This document shows, one piece after another, positions 1-6,687 of a stretch of DNA of 18,162 nucleotides. Numbering within the stretch: the stretch's first letter is position 1; each line of letters begins with the position of its first letter. Origin of the DNA: Acidobacteriota bacterium. Its GTDB lineage: Bacteria; Acidobacteriota; Terriglobia; Terriglobales; Acidobacteriaceae. Where the stretch lies: the NCBI GenBank assembly GCA_021778315.1, contig JAJYCQ010000035.1:1-18162 (forward strand), written 5' to 3'. Both the position numbers and the translations under genes were made by a program. The notes beneath the pieces are model-generated. The model was not told the DNA's origin, made no database searches, and saw nothing but the letters and a program-made list of their open reading frames with translations.

Positions 1-1
1 G

Positions 2-748
2 CGAGGCGGTGAAACAGCCCTCTCTCATGCAAGCTTTGTCATTCGGCAAGGTCGATCGACGGCTCTCATCGGATCATCGGGCGCAGGCAAATCCACCGTT
101 GTCGGTCTGCTCTGCCGTCTGCTCCAGCCCACGCAGGGAGTCATCACCGTCGATGGAAATCCCCTCGCGCGCATCAACATCTCAGACTGGCTGAATTCCA
201 TCGCAATTGCCGGTCAGGATATCGATCTGATTGATGGCACGATCGCCGAGAACGTCTCCTACAACCGGCCTGACATCGGAAGAGAGAAGATCTATGAGGC
301 CCTCTCCCAGGCTGAAGCCGACTTCATAAAGGACCTGCCGCAAGGATTAGATACGCTTGTCGGTTCCCGGGGTCTGAGCCTGTCGGGAGGCCAGCGTCAA
401 AGAATAGGGATTGCTAGAGCCTTCGCCCGCAACGCCTCCATCTTCATTCTGGATGAAGCTACGAATGCGGTTGATAGCGATGCTGAGGCCCTTATTCTTG
501 CCACACTCCATAAGCTCCCAGGAGAAAAAACCATCATCGTCGTTAGTCATCGAGAGGACACGCTGGCGATGTGCCAGGATGCAATCGTCTTCAGTCGCGG
601 TCGAGTCGTGACAGCAGGCCCTATCTCCTCGGTCTCCGAGTTGGGAGACTGCGAAGACATCCGCCAATCCACTGTCTCGAGGTCAATCCAGCAGCTTCGC
701 AAAAGCCCGAATAGCCCGACAGACGAAGAGTCCGGGCCACAGGTCTGA
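2..748 (+). CDS. ABC exporter ATP-binding domain, 5'-truncated
   Basis: The reading frame is open from base 2 to the TGA at 746-748 (248 codons) and has no start in the window, so this is the C-terminal part of a larger protein. All nucleotide-binding landmarks are present in order: Walker A GSSGAGKST (71-97), Q-loop glutamine (215-217), signature LSGGQ (380-394), Walker B ILDEA (446-460) and H-loop SHR (545-553). The D-loop reads NAVD instead of the usual SALD. The layout, with a strand upstream of Walker A reading SFVIRQG, is that of exporters in which a six-helix membrane domain is fused in front of the ATPase (MsbA, PglK or peptide-exporter type). After the ATPase comes a polar tail of about 40 residues. 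The substrate cannot be told. The nearby sugar-nucleotide epimerase and glycosyltransferase make a glycan or glycolipid plausible (inference). Confidence 0.9.
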   Translation, partial: RGGETALSHASFVIRQGRSTALIGSSGAGKSTVVGLLCRLLQPTQGVITVDGNPLARINISDWLNSIAIAGQDIDLIDGTIAENVSYNRPDIGREKIYEALSQAEADFIKDLPQGLDTLVGSRGLSLSGGQRQRIGIARAFARNASIFILDEATNAVDSDAEALILATLHKLPGEKTIIVVSHREDTLAMCQDAIVFSRGRVVTAGPISSVSELGDCEDIRQSTVSRSIQQLRKSPNSPTDEESGPQV

Positions 749-950
749 CATCACCTGCCAGGCGGCTCCCTCGATAAGAGGCTCCCCGAGAAAAACTCTC
801 GGTGCTATCAATGCAATTTTGAAGCTAGCATAAAGATGAACCGCACATAGCCACGATATACCGGAACAGCCATCAAAACAGCCACTACACCAAAACGAAG
901 AAAGCCACCTCTCGGGTGGCGCCTGCAAGCTACTCGTTTTATTTAGTTTA
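749..950. other. Gene-free spacer between ABC exporter and tRNA-Asn
   Basis: I see no convincing gene here. It holds a perfect 6-bp stem (CCGAGA / TCTCGG, 786-791 and 797-802, loop AAAAC). That stem could end transcription of the ABC gene, but no T-run follows directly. The rightmost 30 bases carry the tRNA terminator listed separately. A short minus-strand ORF (683-928) is Cys/Trp-rich, overlaps the ABC gene and has no recognisable domain, so I do not call it. Confidence 0.5.
892..920 (-). terminator. Rho-independent terminator of tRNA-Asn
   Basis: Read on the minus strand, GCCACC (920-915) and GGTGGC (909-904) form a 6-bp GC-rich stem with a 5-base loop. The T-rich run TTTCTTCGTTTT follows at once. 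It starts about 30 bases past the 3' end of the minus-strand tRNA-Asn, as expected for a monocistronic tRNA transcript. Confidence 0.75.
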
Positions 951-1025
<75 letters not shown>

Positions 1026-1069
1026 TCACGTTGGAAAAACGCTTGCACCGGGACGGATGCACTCCTTTA

Positions 1070-1098
1070 TTTATAGCAAATGCGCGACAGTGGGTCAA
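1070..1098 (-). promoter_or_regulatory. sigma-70-type promoter for tRNA-Asn
   Basis: On the minus strand TTGACC (1098-1093) and TATAAA (1075-1070) are separated by exactly 17 bases, very near the -35/-10 consensus. Transcription would begin near 1062, giving a leader of roughly 37 bases to the mature tRNA 5' end at 1025. This is the best consensus promoter in the window. Confidence 0.8.
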
Positions 1099-1545
1099 AG
1101 AGCCTTATCTAACTGGCCAATCACCGGAAGATCGACCACGTCACGAGTCGGTCGATTGAGTCGCCCTTGAGTTAGGGCAGAGCTCCGCACAATCTAGGGT
1201 TGCTCTCTCCTGCAGCGCTGGTAAACCTCCTTGAGTCTTCCGTACAACGCCCAAGTCTTGATGACCAAGGTCGCCCCCGTGGAGGCTGTTCTCACCTTCG
1301 GCGCACTCCCCACCAGGCTCAAGGGGTTCATTCATGCTCGCACCACACAACGCCCATCGTCTTGTAAGTCGCGGCACCATAAGTCTCAAGCTACTCCGGG
1401 CGCAAAATCGCACAGATATGGGGGAGCTATCAGACTATTGCTACTGCCACAATCTAATCAGGATCGAACCCAAGTAATCGGCCATCGCGGCGGAACGTGC
1501 TGACAGCGATGTGGATTCGGGGAAATCCTAATCCTGACCACTGCA
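1099..1545. other. Long stretch without a supported gene
   Basis: About 450 bases lie between the tRNA promoter and the 3' end of the CAP-domain gene. Overlapping 90-codon ORFs exist on both strands, but neither shows a domain, a signal peptide or a good ribosome site. Visible structures are an inverted repeat ATCGACC/GGTCGAT (1131-1137 and 1150-1156), a GGATT/AATCC stem (1513-1517 and 1524-1528) and CATCGC/GCGATG (1483-1488 and 1506-1511). None is followed by a T-run. Two fragments resemble tRNA parts: a D-arm-like GTAGTGCAGTGGTCAGGA ending near the CAP stop codon, and GGTTCGATCC near 1460, both minus strand. They do not fold into a tRNA. The stretch may be decayed sequence. Confidence 0.4.
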
Positions 1546-2316
1546 CTACGGATATAGCATCACAGCGATATTGTATGCACTGAAGTTATTCGTCGAGGAG
1601 AGTGTGCAGGCTCCGACCGCCGCATGGTGATACTTCCCGCTGGCCAACCTCTCCCTCAACGCATCTGGAAGCTTCGTAAAATCGTCCGTCGTATAGCGCA
1701 TGATGAACCAAGGCATGCGATTCCCTGCATATCCAGTCTGCATCGCGCACGTACGGCGAGAATCCGCAGACCTCGGCAGAATTGCGATCGAAGCCTTGGA
1801 GTGTAACAGGCTCCCGACAGCAGCCTCCTGCGCGTCAAGAGATAACGTTGCAAAAGACCGGTCAAAGTCCTCGACAGCAAAGAGTTCTCCACCGCGGCTC
1901 ACGACTCCGATGCCTACTGAATCAACTGTCGGATCCAGTAGATTCGCCCGGTGTCCAGGAGAGTGCATCCATGCAGTATGGATTTCAACAGCAGTCGGTG
2001 CCTCGGCCACATTCTCCGTAATCCGACTAAATCTCGCCCCACTTTGCTCACCGCGCGCAGATAGGTCCGGCTCCCCGGAAAACTGATGTGAGATCGCCTC
2101 GCGCTCCGCCATCGCGTGCCCATGCTCCATGGCAGCACGGTAGAGCGTGTCATCCCAGCGCAATGGTCGCAGTCCCCGCTGTGTTCGCTCCGCATTCGCT
2201 GCCGAAAACAAATACTGCTCCGCCACTGAAGGAGGAACACCTGATCTCGGCATCGAAGCAGCCCAACCCAATTGACACAACAGGAACGCGGACACTGGAA
2301 TTATTTGAAACTTCAT
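1546..2316 (-). CDS. Secreted CAP (SCP/PR-1) domain protein
   Basis: This is a 256-residue protein starting with an export signal (charged MK, hydrophobic IIPVSAFLLCQLGWAA, cleavage probably near residue 20). A CAP domain covers about residues 33-152. It has the NAERTQRGLRPLRW helix, His77, Glu101 in ENVAEA and the signature WMHSPGHRANLLDP (116-129) with His122, which together form the usual CAP cavity. A further 100 residues with two cysteines (190, 237) match nothing I know. Bacterial CAP proteins are exported and mostly of unknown activity. I chose the ATG at 2314-2316, 4 bases after the upstream stop, because the signal peptide begins cleanly there. A GTG at 2335-2337 would add seven residues and overlap the previous gene. 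It is the last gene of a three-gene minus-strand operon, so its job is probably at the surface with the glycan made by its neighbours (inference). Confidence 0.85.
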   Translation of the reverse strand: MKFQIIPVSAFLLCQLGWAASMPRSGVPPSVAEQYLFSAANAERTQRGLRPLRWDDTLYRAAMEHGHAMAEREAISHQFSGEPDLSARGEQSGARFSRITENVAEAPTAVEIHTAWMHSPGHRANLLDPTVDSVGIGVVSRGGELFAVEDFDRSFATLSLDAQEAAVGSLLHSKASIAILPRSADSRRTCAMQTGYAGNRMPWFIMRYTTDDFTKLPDALRERLASGKYHHAAVGACTLSSTNNFSAYNIAVMLYP

Positions 2317-2320
2317 AGTG

Positions 2321-3118
2321 TCAGTAACCCGATCCACCGGAAGAAGATGTGGTCGAAACCTGGAGGGGGGTAATCGGTAACTGATCCCGATACCGAATCA
2401 ACAGAGGCAGCAGCTTTCGTGCCTCCCAATAGCGCGGAACGAAGCGTTTAGGCTCAGAGATCGACCGGTAGAGCCATCCAAGGTAGAGCCGATCAGCCCA
2501 TGCCGGTATGCGAACCTGATCTCCGCTAAGAAATGCGATAGCCGCGCCGATACAGTGTATTGCCGGCAGATAGCTCAAGTTGCGCTTGAGGTATAAGCCG
2601 AGTCGCTCCTGAGTTCCACCCCCCACCGTCACAATTACATGTTGTGGCCGTATTCGCTCGACCAGCGCGACGAGTTCTGCATCCACGATCTCCTCCCGCC
2701 CATATATCGGAGCCATGTAGACGCACTCTTCCGGCACATCAATTCCCTGCGTCTCAAGCCAGCTCAAGTTTCGTTTCGAACTGGCGGGCCCGGCCTTGAT
2801 CCAGACGCAATTCCCCGGCTCACGAACATCCGGCTGATTTAGAAGTTCACGCAAATATTCCAGTCCAGATAGCCGTTGAATGGAATCGCCCTGCAACAGA
2901 TTCCACACCATCACCATATAGGCTGAGTCTGTGATCGCAAGGTCTGCATTAAGCAAAGCCTCTCGATAGGACGCATTAGTGGCGAGATCCTTGAGAGCTG
3001 GAGCTGCCGGCACAACCAGCAGTCCGCCCAGGCGCATCCGCTCCACAGCTTCCACGGCCGTTCCGAGAAAGAAGCTGATGCCCAGAATCGTTCTGTGATC
3101 GCCCTCAGATGGCGGCAT
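2321..3118 (-). CDS. WecG/TagA/CpsF-family glycosyltransferase (divergent)
   Basis: The 265 residues match the WecG/TagA/CpsF family, which moves N-acetylmannosamine or a related sugar onto a lipid-linked acceptor at the inner membrane. Family landmarks are YREALLNADLAITDS (51-65, with Asp64 at the catalytic aspartate position), QRLSGLEYL (81-89), the late strand VIVTVGGGTQE (161-171) and a basic C-terminal helix AWADRLYLGWLYRSISEP (206-223). The usual TPNVDH-type motif is replaced by VPAAPAL (36-42), so the threonine and asparagine used by characterised members are missing. The donor sugar may therefore differ. The start ATG lies 3 bases after the epimerase stop, and its stop lies 4 bases before the CAP-protein ATG, so the three are almost certainly co-translated. 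The Gly/Ser/Thr-rich C-terminal tail is unusual. Confidence 0.85.
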   Translation of the reverse strand: MPPSEGDHRTILGISFFLGTAVEAVERMRLGGLLVVPAAPALKDLATNASYREALLNADLAITDSAYMVMVWNLLQGDSIQRLSGLEYLRELLNQPDVREPGNCVWIKAGPASSKRNLSWLETQGIDVPEECVYMAPIYGREEIVDAELVALVERIRPQHVIVTVGGGTQERLGLYLKRNLSYLPAIHCIGAAIAFLSGDQVRIPAWADRLYLGWLYRSISEPKRFVPRYWEARKLLPLLIRYRDQLPITPLQVSTTSSSGGSGY

Positions 3119-3121
3119 CGG

Positions 3122-4114
3122 CTACTTCCCCTTGGCGCCGGTTGCGATTTCCTGCTCTATCCAGCGATAGGTCCGTTCCAGTCCATCCCGCAACCGGATC
3201 GAAGGCTCCCATCCCAACTTCTCGAGAATCAGGGTGTTGTCGCTATTACGTCCGTTAACGCCCTTCGGAGCACTCAGGTTGTAGGTGCGTTTCAACTTGA
3301 TACCGGCGATATCCTCGGCAATATCGACAAGTTGATTGATCGTCACCAACTCACTTGAGCCCAGATTGATCGGTTCATCAATCTCACTCTCCGCAATCAG
3401 CTCGGTCCCCTTCACGCAGTCATCGATGTACATAAAGCTGCGAGTCTGCTTCCCGTCACCCCAGATATCAATCTCATGCACCCCTGAGTTCTTGGCCATA
3501 ATCACCTTGCGGCAGATGGCCGCAGGAGCCTTCTCGCGACCTCCATCCCATGTTCCATGAGGGCCATAAACGTTGTGATACCGCGCCACCCGGCACACCA
3601 ACCCGTAATCCTCTTCAAAGTGCCGGCACATACGCTCAGAGAACAGCTTCTCCCAGCCATAGCCATCCTCGGGCAGTGCCGGATAGGCGTCCGATTCCTT
3701 AAGCGCGACAACGTCTTCGTGAGTCTGCTTGTCTCCGTTATATACGCATGCAGACGACGAGTAAAAGAATCGCTTCGCACCCTTCTCCTGCGCAGCCATC
3801 AGCATGTGCGTATTCGTCAAAACGCTCAGCATGCACAACGCCTTATTGTTCTCGATGAAGCCCATCCCCCCCATGTCCGCGGCCAACTGGTACACCACCG
3901 AGACGCCATCTGCGGCAATCATGCAGTTCGCCTTGTCTTTCAGGTCCAGTGAGAGGTTTTCGACTCCATCCGTTATCTGGTACCAATCCGCGAGTGGTTT
4001 CACGTCCACCGCCCGAACAACCTTGACGCCGCTAGCTATCAGACTTTTGACGAGATGTCCGCCAATAAAACCGCCCGCACCGCATACAACCGCGGTTTCA
4101 CCCTTGAGATTCAT
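3122..4114 (-). CDS. gme: GDP-mannose 3,5-epimerase-like SDR epimerase
   Basis: This 330-residue extended short-chain dehydrogenase has the NAD-binding GAGGFIGG (12-19). It resembles plant GDP-mannose 3,5-epimerase along its whole length: AADMGGMGFI (78-87), SSSACVY (119-125) with Cys123, Tyr152-x3-Lys156, HNVYGPHGTW (180-189), GGREKAPAA (191-199) with Lys195, and GRNSDN (288-293). Cys and Lys at the second and fourth sites are the acid/base pair of the Arabidopsis enzyme, which converts GDP-D-mannose to GDP-L-galactose with some GDP-L-gulose. All are conserved, so the activity is well supported, though a related GDP-sugar cannot be excluded. It is the first gene of the operon, with GGAG about 8 bases before the ATG. 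The product is probably fed to polysaccharide synthesis. Its base composition is balanced, unlike the C-rich genes after 4.3 kb. Confidence 0.88.
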   Translation of the reverse strand: MNLKGETAVVCGAGGFIGGHLVKSLIASGVKVVRAVDVKPLADWYQITDGVENLSLDLKDKANCMIAADGVSVVYQLAADMGGMGFIENNKALCMLSVLTNTHMLMAAQEKGAKRFFYSSSACVYNGDKQTHEDVVALKESDAYPALPEDGYGWEKLFSERMCRHFEEDYGLVCRVARYHNVYGPHGTWDGGREKAPAAICRKVIMAKNSGVHEIDIWGDGKQTRSFMYIDDCVKGTELIAESEIDEPINLGSSELVTINQLVDIAEDIAGIKLKRTYNLSAPKGVNGRNSDNTLILEKLGWEPSIRLRDGLERTYRWIEQEIATGAKGK

Positions 4115-4323
4115 CTAGACTGCTCCGATCTAACCTGGTCACAGATGTTACTGAGGCGGCTCTCTTCGTTTCACCGCTCTTGTCTATACATCGGTTTGAA
4201 CCTAAAAACTTACTTTTCGTTGTAAGGTCTATTCATTAAGTTTATGGGACGAGACATGGATGTCAAGGACGGACCTACTTCCTCTGTTTTCCTCTGCATT
4301 GGAGCTATCATGGCTTCACTGCC
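4115..4323. promoter_or_regulatory. Divergent promoter region gme / dppC
   Basis: This 209-base AT-richer gap between two outward-facing genes must hold both promoters. On the + strand TTGTCT (4180-4185) and TAAAAA (4203-4208) are 17 bases apart, and TTGAAC (4196-4201) is followed by TTGTAA after 18 bases. Either could serve dppC, but both are weak matches. On the minus strand a TATAGA (4188-4183) could be a -10 for gme, with no good -35. I call the region, not exact start sites. Confidence 0.4.
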
Positions 4324-5199
4324 ATGGAAGATGTCCACAGACGGGAATCAAGTCTTCGCCCCATCCTGCATCGAATCGCAAGGCAACGCCTGGCGCTCGC
4401 GGGGGCGCTTGTGCTCGCAATTTTCCTCCTGTGTGCAGTTTTTTCTCCCTGGCTCGCACCCCATGATCCAGCCCAGTTGAACCTCGGAGCAAGACTGCTT
4501 CCTCCCTCGGCCTCGCACTGGTTCGGTACCGACGAACTCGGCCGCGACGTCCTTTCGAGAACACTCTACGGCGCACGAGTCTCCCTCACCGTAGCCACCG
4601 CCGTCGTCGCCCTTTCCCTTGCGCTCGGCGTTTCGCTCGGCTTGCTGGCCGGCTTCTACGGAGGCTTTACCGATACCTTCGTCAACATCTACCTCGGCAA
4701 CGCCTTCCTCTCCCTCCCCGGAATTCTGCTCGCCATCACCATCGTCGCGTTTCTTGGCCCCTCCCTAGCTAACCTCATCCTAGCCCTTGCCCTCGCCGAC
4801 TGGGTCAACTACGCACGTCTCGTCCGAGCCCAGGTGCTCAGCGTCAAGGAGCGAGAATACGTGCAGGCAGCCCGCTCTCTCGGAGCTACCGACCTTCACC
4901 TGATGGTCCACCACATCCTGCCTAACATCCTTCAACCGCTGCTCGTCCAGGCCGCCGTAGGCATGGCCGCCGCCGTTCTCGCCGAAGCCACACTCAGTTT
5001 TCTCGGCCTCGGCGTCCAGCCCCCCACGCCCACCTGGGGAGCCATGCTCAACGACGCCCGCTCCCACCTGTTTGAGTCTCCCTACCTCATGTTCTTCCCC
5101 GCTCTCGCCCTCGCCCTCTGCGTCTTCTCCTTCAACCTCATCGGCGACGGCCTCCGCGACTACCTCGATCCCAGAACACGCCTCCGCGAGGGCCTCTAG
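4324..5199 (+). CDS. dppC: DppC-type ABC transporter permease
   Basis: The 291 residues form a typical DppC/OppC/NikC permease: a cytoplasmic N-terminus, a first membrane helix (about 24-43), the family motif HWFGTDELGRDVLSR (65-79), four or five further helices, and the EAA loop EYVQAARSLGATDLHLMVHHILPNI (about 179-203) that contacts the ATPase. Such proteins pair with a DppB-type subunit to import peptides, nickel or similar solutes. The substrate cannot be told from the permease alone. No binding protein or ATPase is nearby. Oddly, the DppB-type partner candidate lies 500 bases away on the opposite strand. The ATG at 4324 has only a distant GGAG (4301-4304), so the start is not certain. 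A phosphodiesterase gene follows after one base. From here on the coding sequence becomes very C-rich. Confidence 0.9.
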   Translation: MEDVHRRESSLRPILHRIARQRLALAGALVLAIFLLCAVFSPWLAPHDPAQLNLGARLLPPSASHWFGTDELGRDVLSRTLYGARVSLTVATAVVALSLALGVSLGLLAGFYGGFTDTFVNIYLGNAFLSLPGILLAITIVAFLGPSLANLILALALADWVNYARLVRAQVLSVKEREYVQAARSLGATDLHLMVHHILPNILQPLLVQAAVGMAAAVLAEATLSFLGLGVQPPTPTWGAMLNDARSHLFESPYLMFFPALALALCVFSFNLIGDGLRDYLDPRTRLREGL

Positions 5200-5200
5200 C

Positions 5201-5659
5201 ATGCGCATCGGCGTCATCTCCGACACCCACGGCCTCCTCCGCCCCGAACTCCTTCCGGCCCTCGCGGGCGTCGCCCACATACTCCACGCAGGCGACGTAG
5301 GCGATCCCGAGATCCTCACCGAACTCCGTCGAATCGCCCCCGTCACAGCCATTCGAGGTAACGTCGACCGCTCCGGTCCCTGCGCCTCCCTCCCCTCCAC
5401 CGAGGCTATTGAGCTCGCCGGCTGCCTGATCTACCTCCTTCACTCCCTCGATGACCTCGATCTCCACCCGCAAGCAGCAGGCATCGGCGTCGTCCTCTCC
5501 GGCCACTCCCACAAGCCCTCAATCGAGCACCGCGACGGCGTCCTTTACCTGAACCCTGGCAGCGTCGGCCCGCGCCGCTTCAATCTCCCCATCACCTTCG
5601 CCCTGCTCCGCATCGACGACGGCAAACCCACCGCCGAGATCATCCCGCTCATCCCCTAG
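5201..5659 (+). CDS. YfcE/MJ0936-family metallophosphoesterase
   Basis: The 152 residues contain the full metal-binding set of the small calcineurin-like phosphodiesterases: SDTH (Asp8, His10), HAGDVGD (Asp32), RGNVD (Asn54), His81, and SGHSHKP (His102, His104). The end LYLNPGSVGPRRF is also typical of YfcE-type enzymes. These cut phosphodiester or phosphomonoester bonds using two divalent metals, and the natural substrate is mostly unknown. I chose the ATG at 5201 because MRIGVISDTH is the usual first strand. A longer in-frame extension would lie inside dppC. Only one base separates it from the dppC stop, so it is translated from the same mRNA. No functional link between the two is known to me. 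It converges with dppB, 65 bases away. Confidence 0.9.
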   Translation: MRIGVISDTHGLLRPELLPALAGVAHILHAGDVGDPEILTELRRIAPVTAIRGNVDRSGPCASLPSTEAIELAGCLIYLLHSLDDLDLHPQAAGIGVVLSGHSHKPSIEHRDGVLYLNPGSVGPRRFNLPITFALLRIDDGKPTAEIIPLIP

Positions 5660-5724
5660 ATTTCTTCGCGAAACTTCGCTCCCTTAGCACCCTTTGCGTC
5701 AAAGCTTCGTTCTTCGCTCGCCAG
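5660..5724. other. Convergent intergenic region with small stem-loop
   Basis: This spacer separates two converging genes. It holds the palindrome TTCGCGAA near its left end and a perfect stem CTTTG-CGT-CAAAG (5692-5704) followed by a T-rich CTTCGTTCTTCG. It could be a weak bidirectional terminator. The phrase CCTTTGCGTCAAAG looks like a dispersed intergenic repeat, but only one copy is in this window. Confidence 0.35.
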
Positions 5725-6687
5725 CTACCGTCGCATCCGAGGATCAGCCAGCGCATACACCGAGTCCGTCAGCAGATTCACCACCACATACGTCAGCCCC
5801 ACCGCCAGAATGCACCCTTGCACCAGCGCATAATCGCGATTCGAGATCGCCGAAAGCGTCAGCCGCCCAATCCCCGGCCAGCCAAAGATTGTCTCCGTCA
5901 CAATCGCTCCTGCCAGCAGCGAGCCAAACTGCAGCCCAATCACCGTCAGCACCGGATTCAATGCATTCCGCAGAGCATGCCGATACACCACCACATGCTC
6001 CGGTAGCCCCTTCGCCCGCGCCGTGCGAATGTAGTCCTGTCCCAACTCCTCCAGCATCGACGTCCTCACCATGCGCGTAAGAATCGCCCCCATCCCCAGC
6101 CCCAGCGTCACAGCGGGCAGCACCAGGTGCCTCAGGAAATCAACCCCGCCTACGCCCGCCCCGGACACAGGCAACACCCCCAACCCAATCGCAAACACCA
6201 GGATCAAAATCGGCCCCAACGCAAAGTTCGGAAATGACAGCCCAAACAAGCTCACAATCCCCAGCGTGCGATCCTGCCACCTGTTCGCCCGTCGTGCCGA
6301 CGCCACACCCGCCGGAATCGCCAGCCCCACACCCAGCAGCGTAGCCGCCACCGTCAGCGCCAGCGTGTAAGGATACCGCTGCAAAATCAGGTGCCTCACC
6401 GAATCATGCAGCCGCAACGACTGCCCCAGGTCGCCGCGCAAAAGTCCGAGCCAGTACCGCACATATTGCGTCCCCAGCGGCACATCCAACCCATACGCAT
6501 GCCGCAATCCCGCAATATCCGACGCCGTCGCCCCATCTCCCAGCATCTGCACAATCGGATCGCCCGGCACCAGGTGAATCATCAGAAACACCACCGTCAC
6601 CACCACCCACAGCACCGGCAGCGTCGTCACCACGCGCCACAAAATTCTACGAGCCGCAGCTCTTCCAGTGCCCACCTGCGAGCTCAT
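5725..6687 (-). CDS. dppB: DppB-type ABC transporter permease
   Basis: The 320 residues are a classic DppB/OppB/NikB permease: a first helix at about 19-37 followed by HLVPGDP (38-44), a periplasmic segment with YGLDVPLGTQYVRYW (65-79) and GDLGQSL (85-91), and further helices. The EAA loop YIRTARAKGLPEHVVVYRHA (219-238) leads into LRNALNP and the end TETIFGWPGIGRL. It would pair with a DppC-type subunit for solute uptake. The likely partner at 4324-5199 lies on the opposite strand, which is unusual. Its start codon overlaps the stop of the CorC-like gene (ATGA, 6684-6687), so it is the last gene of that minus-strand run. No terminator is clear downstream. Confidence 0.92.
   Translation of the reverse strand: MSSQVGTGRAAARRILWRVVTTLPVLWVVVTVVFLMIHLVPGDPIVQMLGDGATASDIAGLRHAYGLDVPLGTQYVRYWLGLLRGDLGQSLRLHDSVRHLILQRYPYTLALTVAATLLGVGLAIPAGVASARRANRWQDRTLGIVSLFGLSFPNFALGPILILVFAIGLGVLPVSGAGVGGVDFLRHLVLPAVTLGLGMGAILTRMVRTSMLEELGQDYIRTARAKGLPEHVVVYRHALRNALNPVLTVIGLQFGSLLAGAIVTETIFGWPGIGRLTLSAISNRDYALVQGCILAVGLTYVVVNLLTDSVYALADPRMRR

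Noticed and set aside
1141..1503. 90-codon frames on both strands between tRNA-Asn and the CAP gene
   Set aside because: No signal peptide, domain, repeat or ribosome site. They overlap each other and look random.
1440..1560. Second tRNA gene on the minus strand (GTAGTGCAGTGG... and GGTTCGATCC)
   Set aside because: The acceptor and T stems do not pair, and the anticodon arm is only a 5-bp stem with a 6-base loop. At most it is a relic.
4244..4480. 78-codon + strand frame starting before dppC
   Set aside because: It runs out of frame into dppC, shows no domain and ends within the first helix region of the permease.
4780..5512. Two minus-strand frames opposite dppC and the phosphodiesterase
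   Set aside because: Glu/Gly/Val-rich shadows without any fold signal. The + strand genes are well supported.
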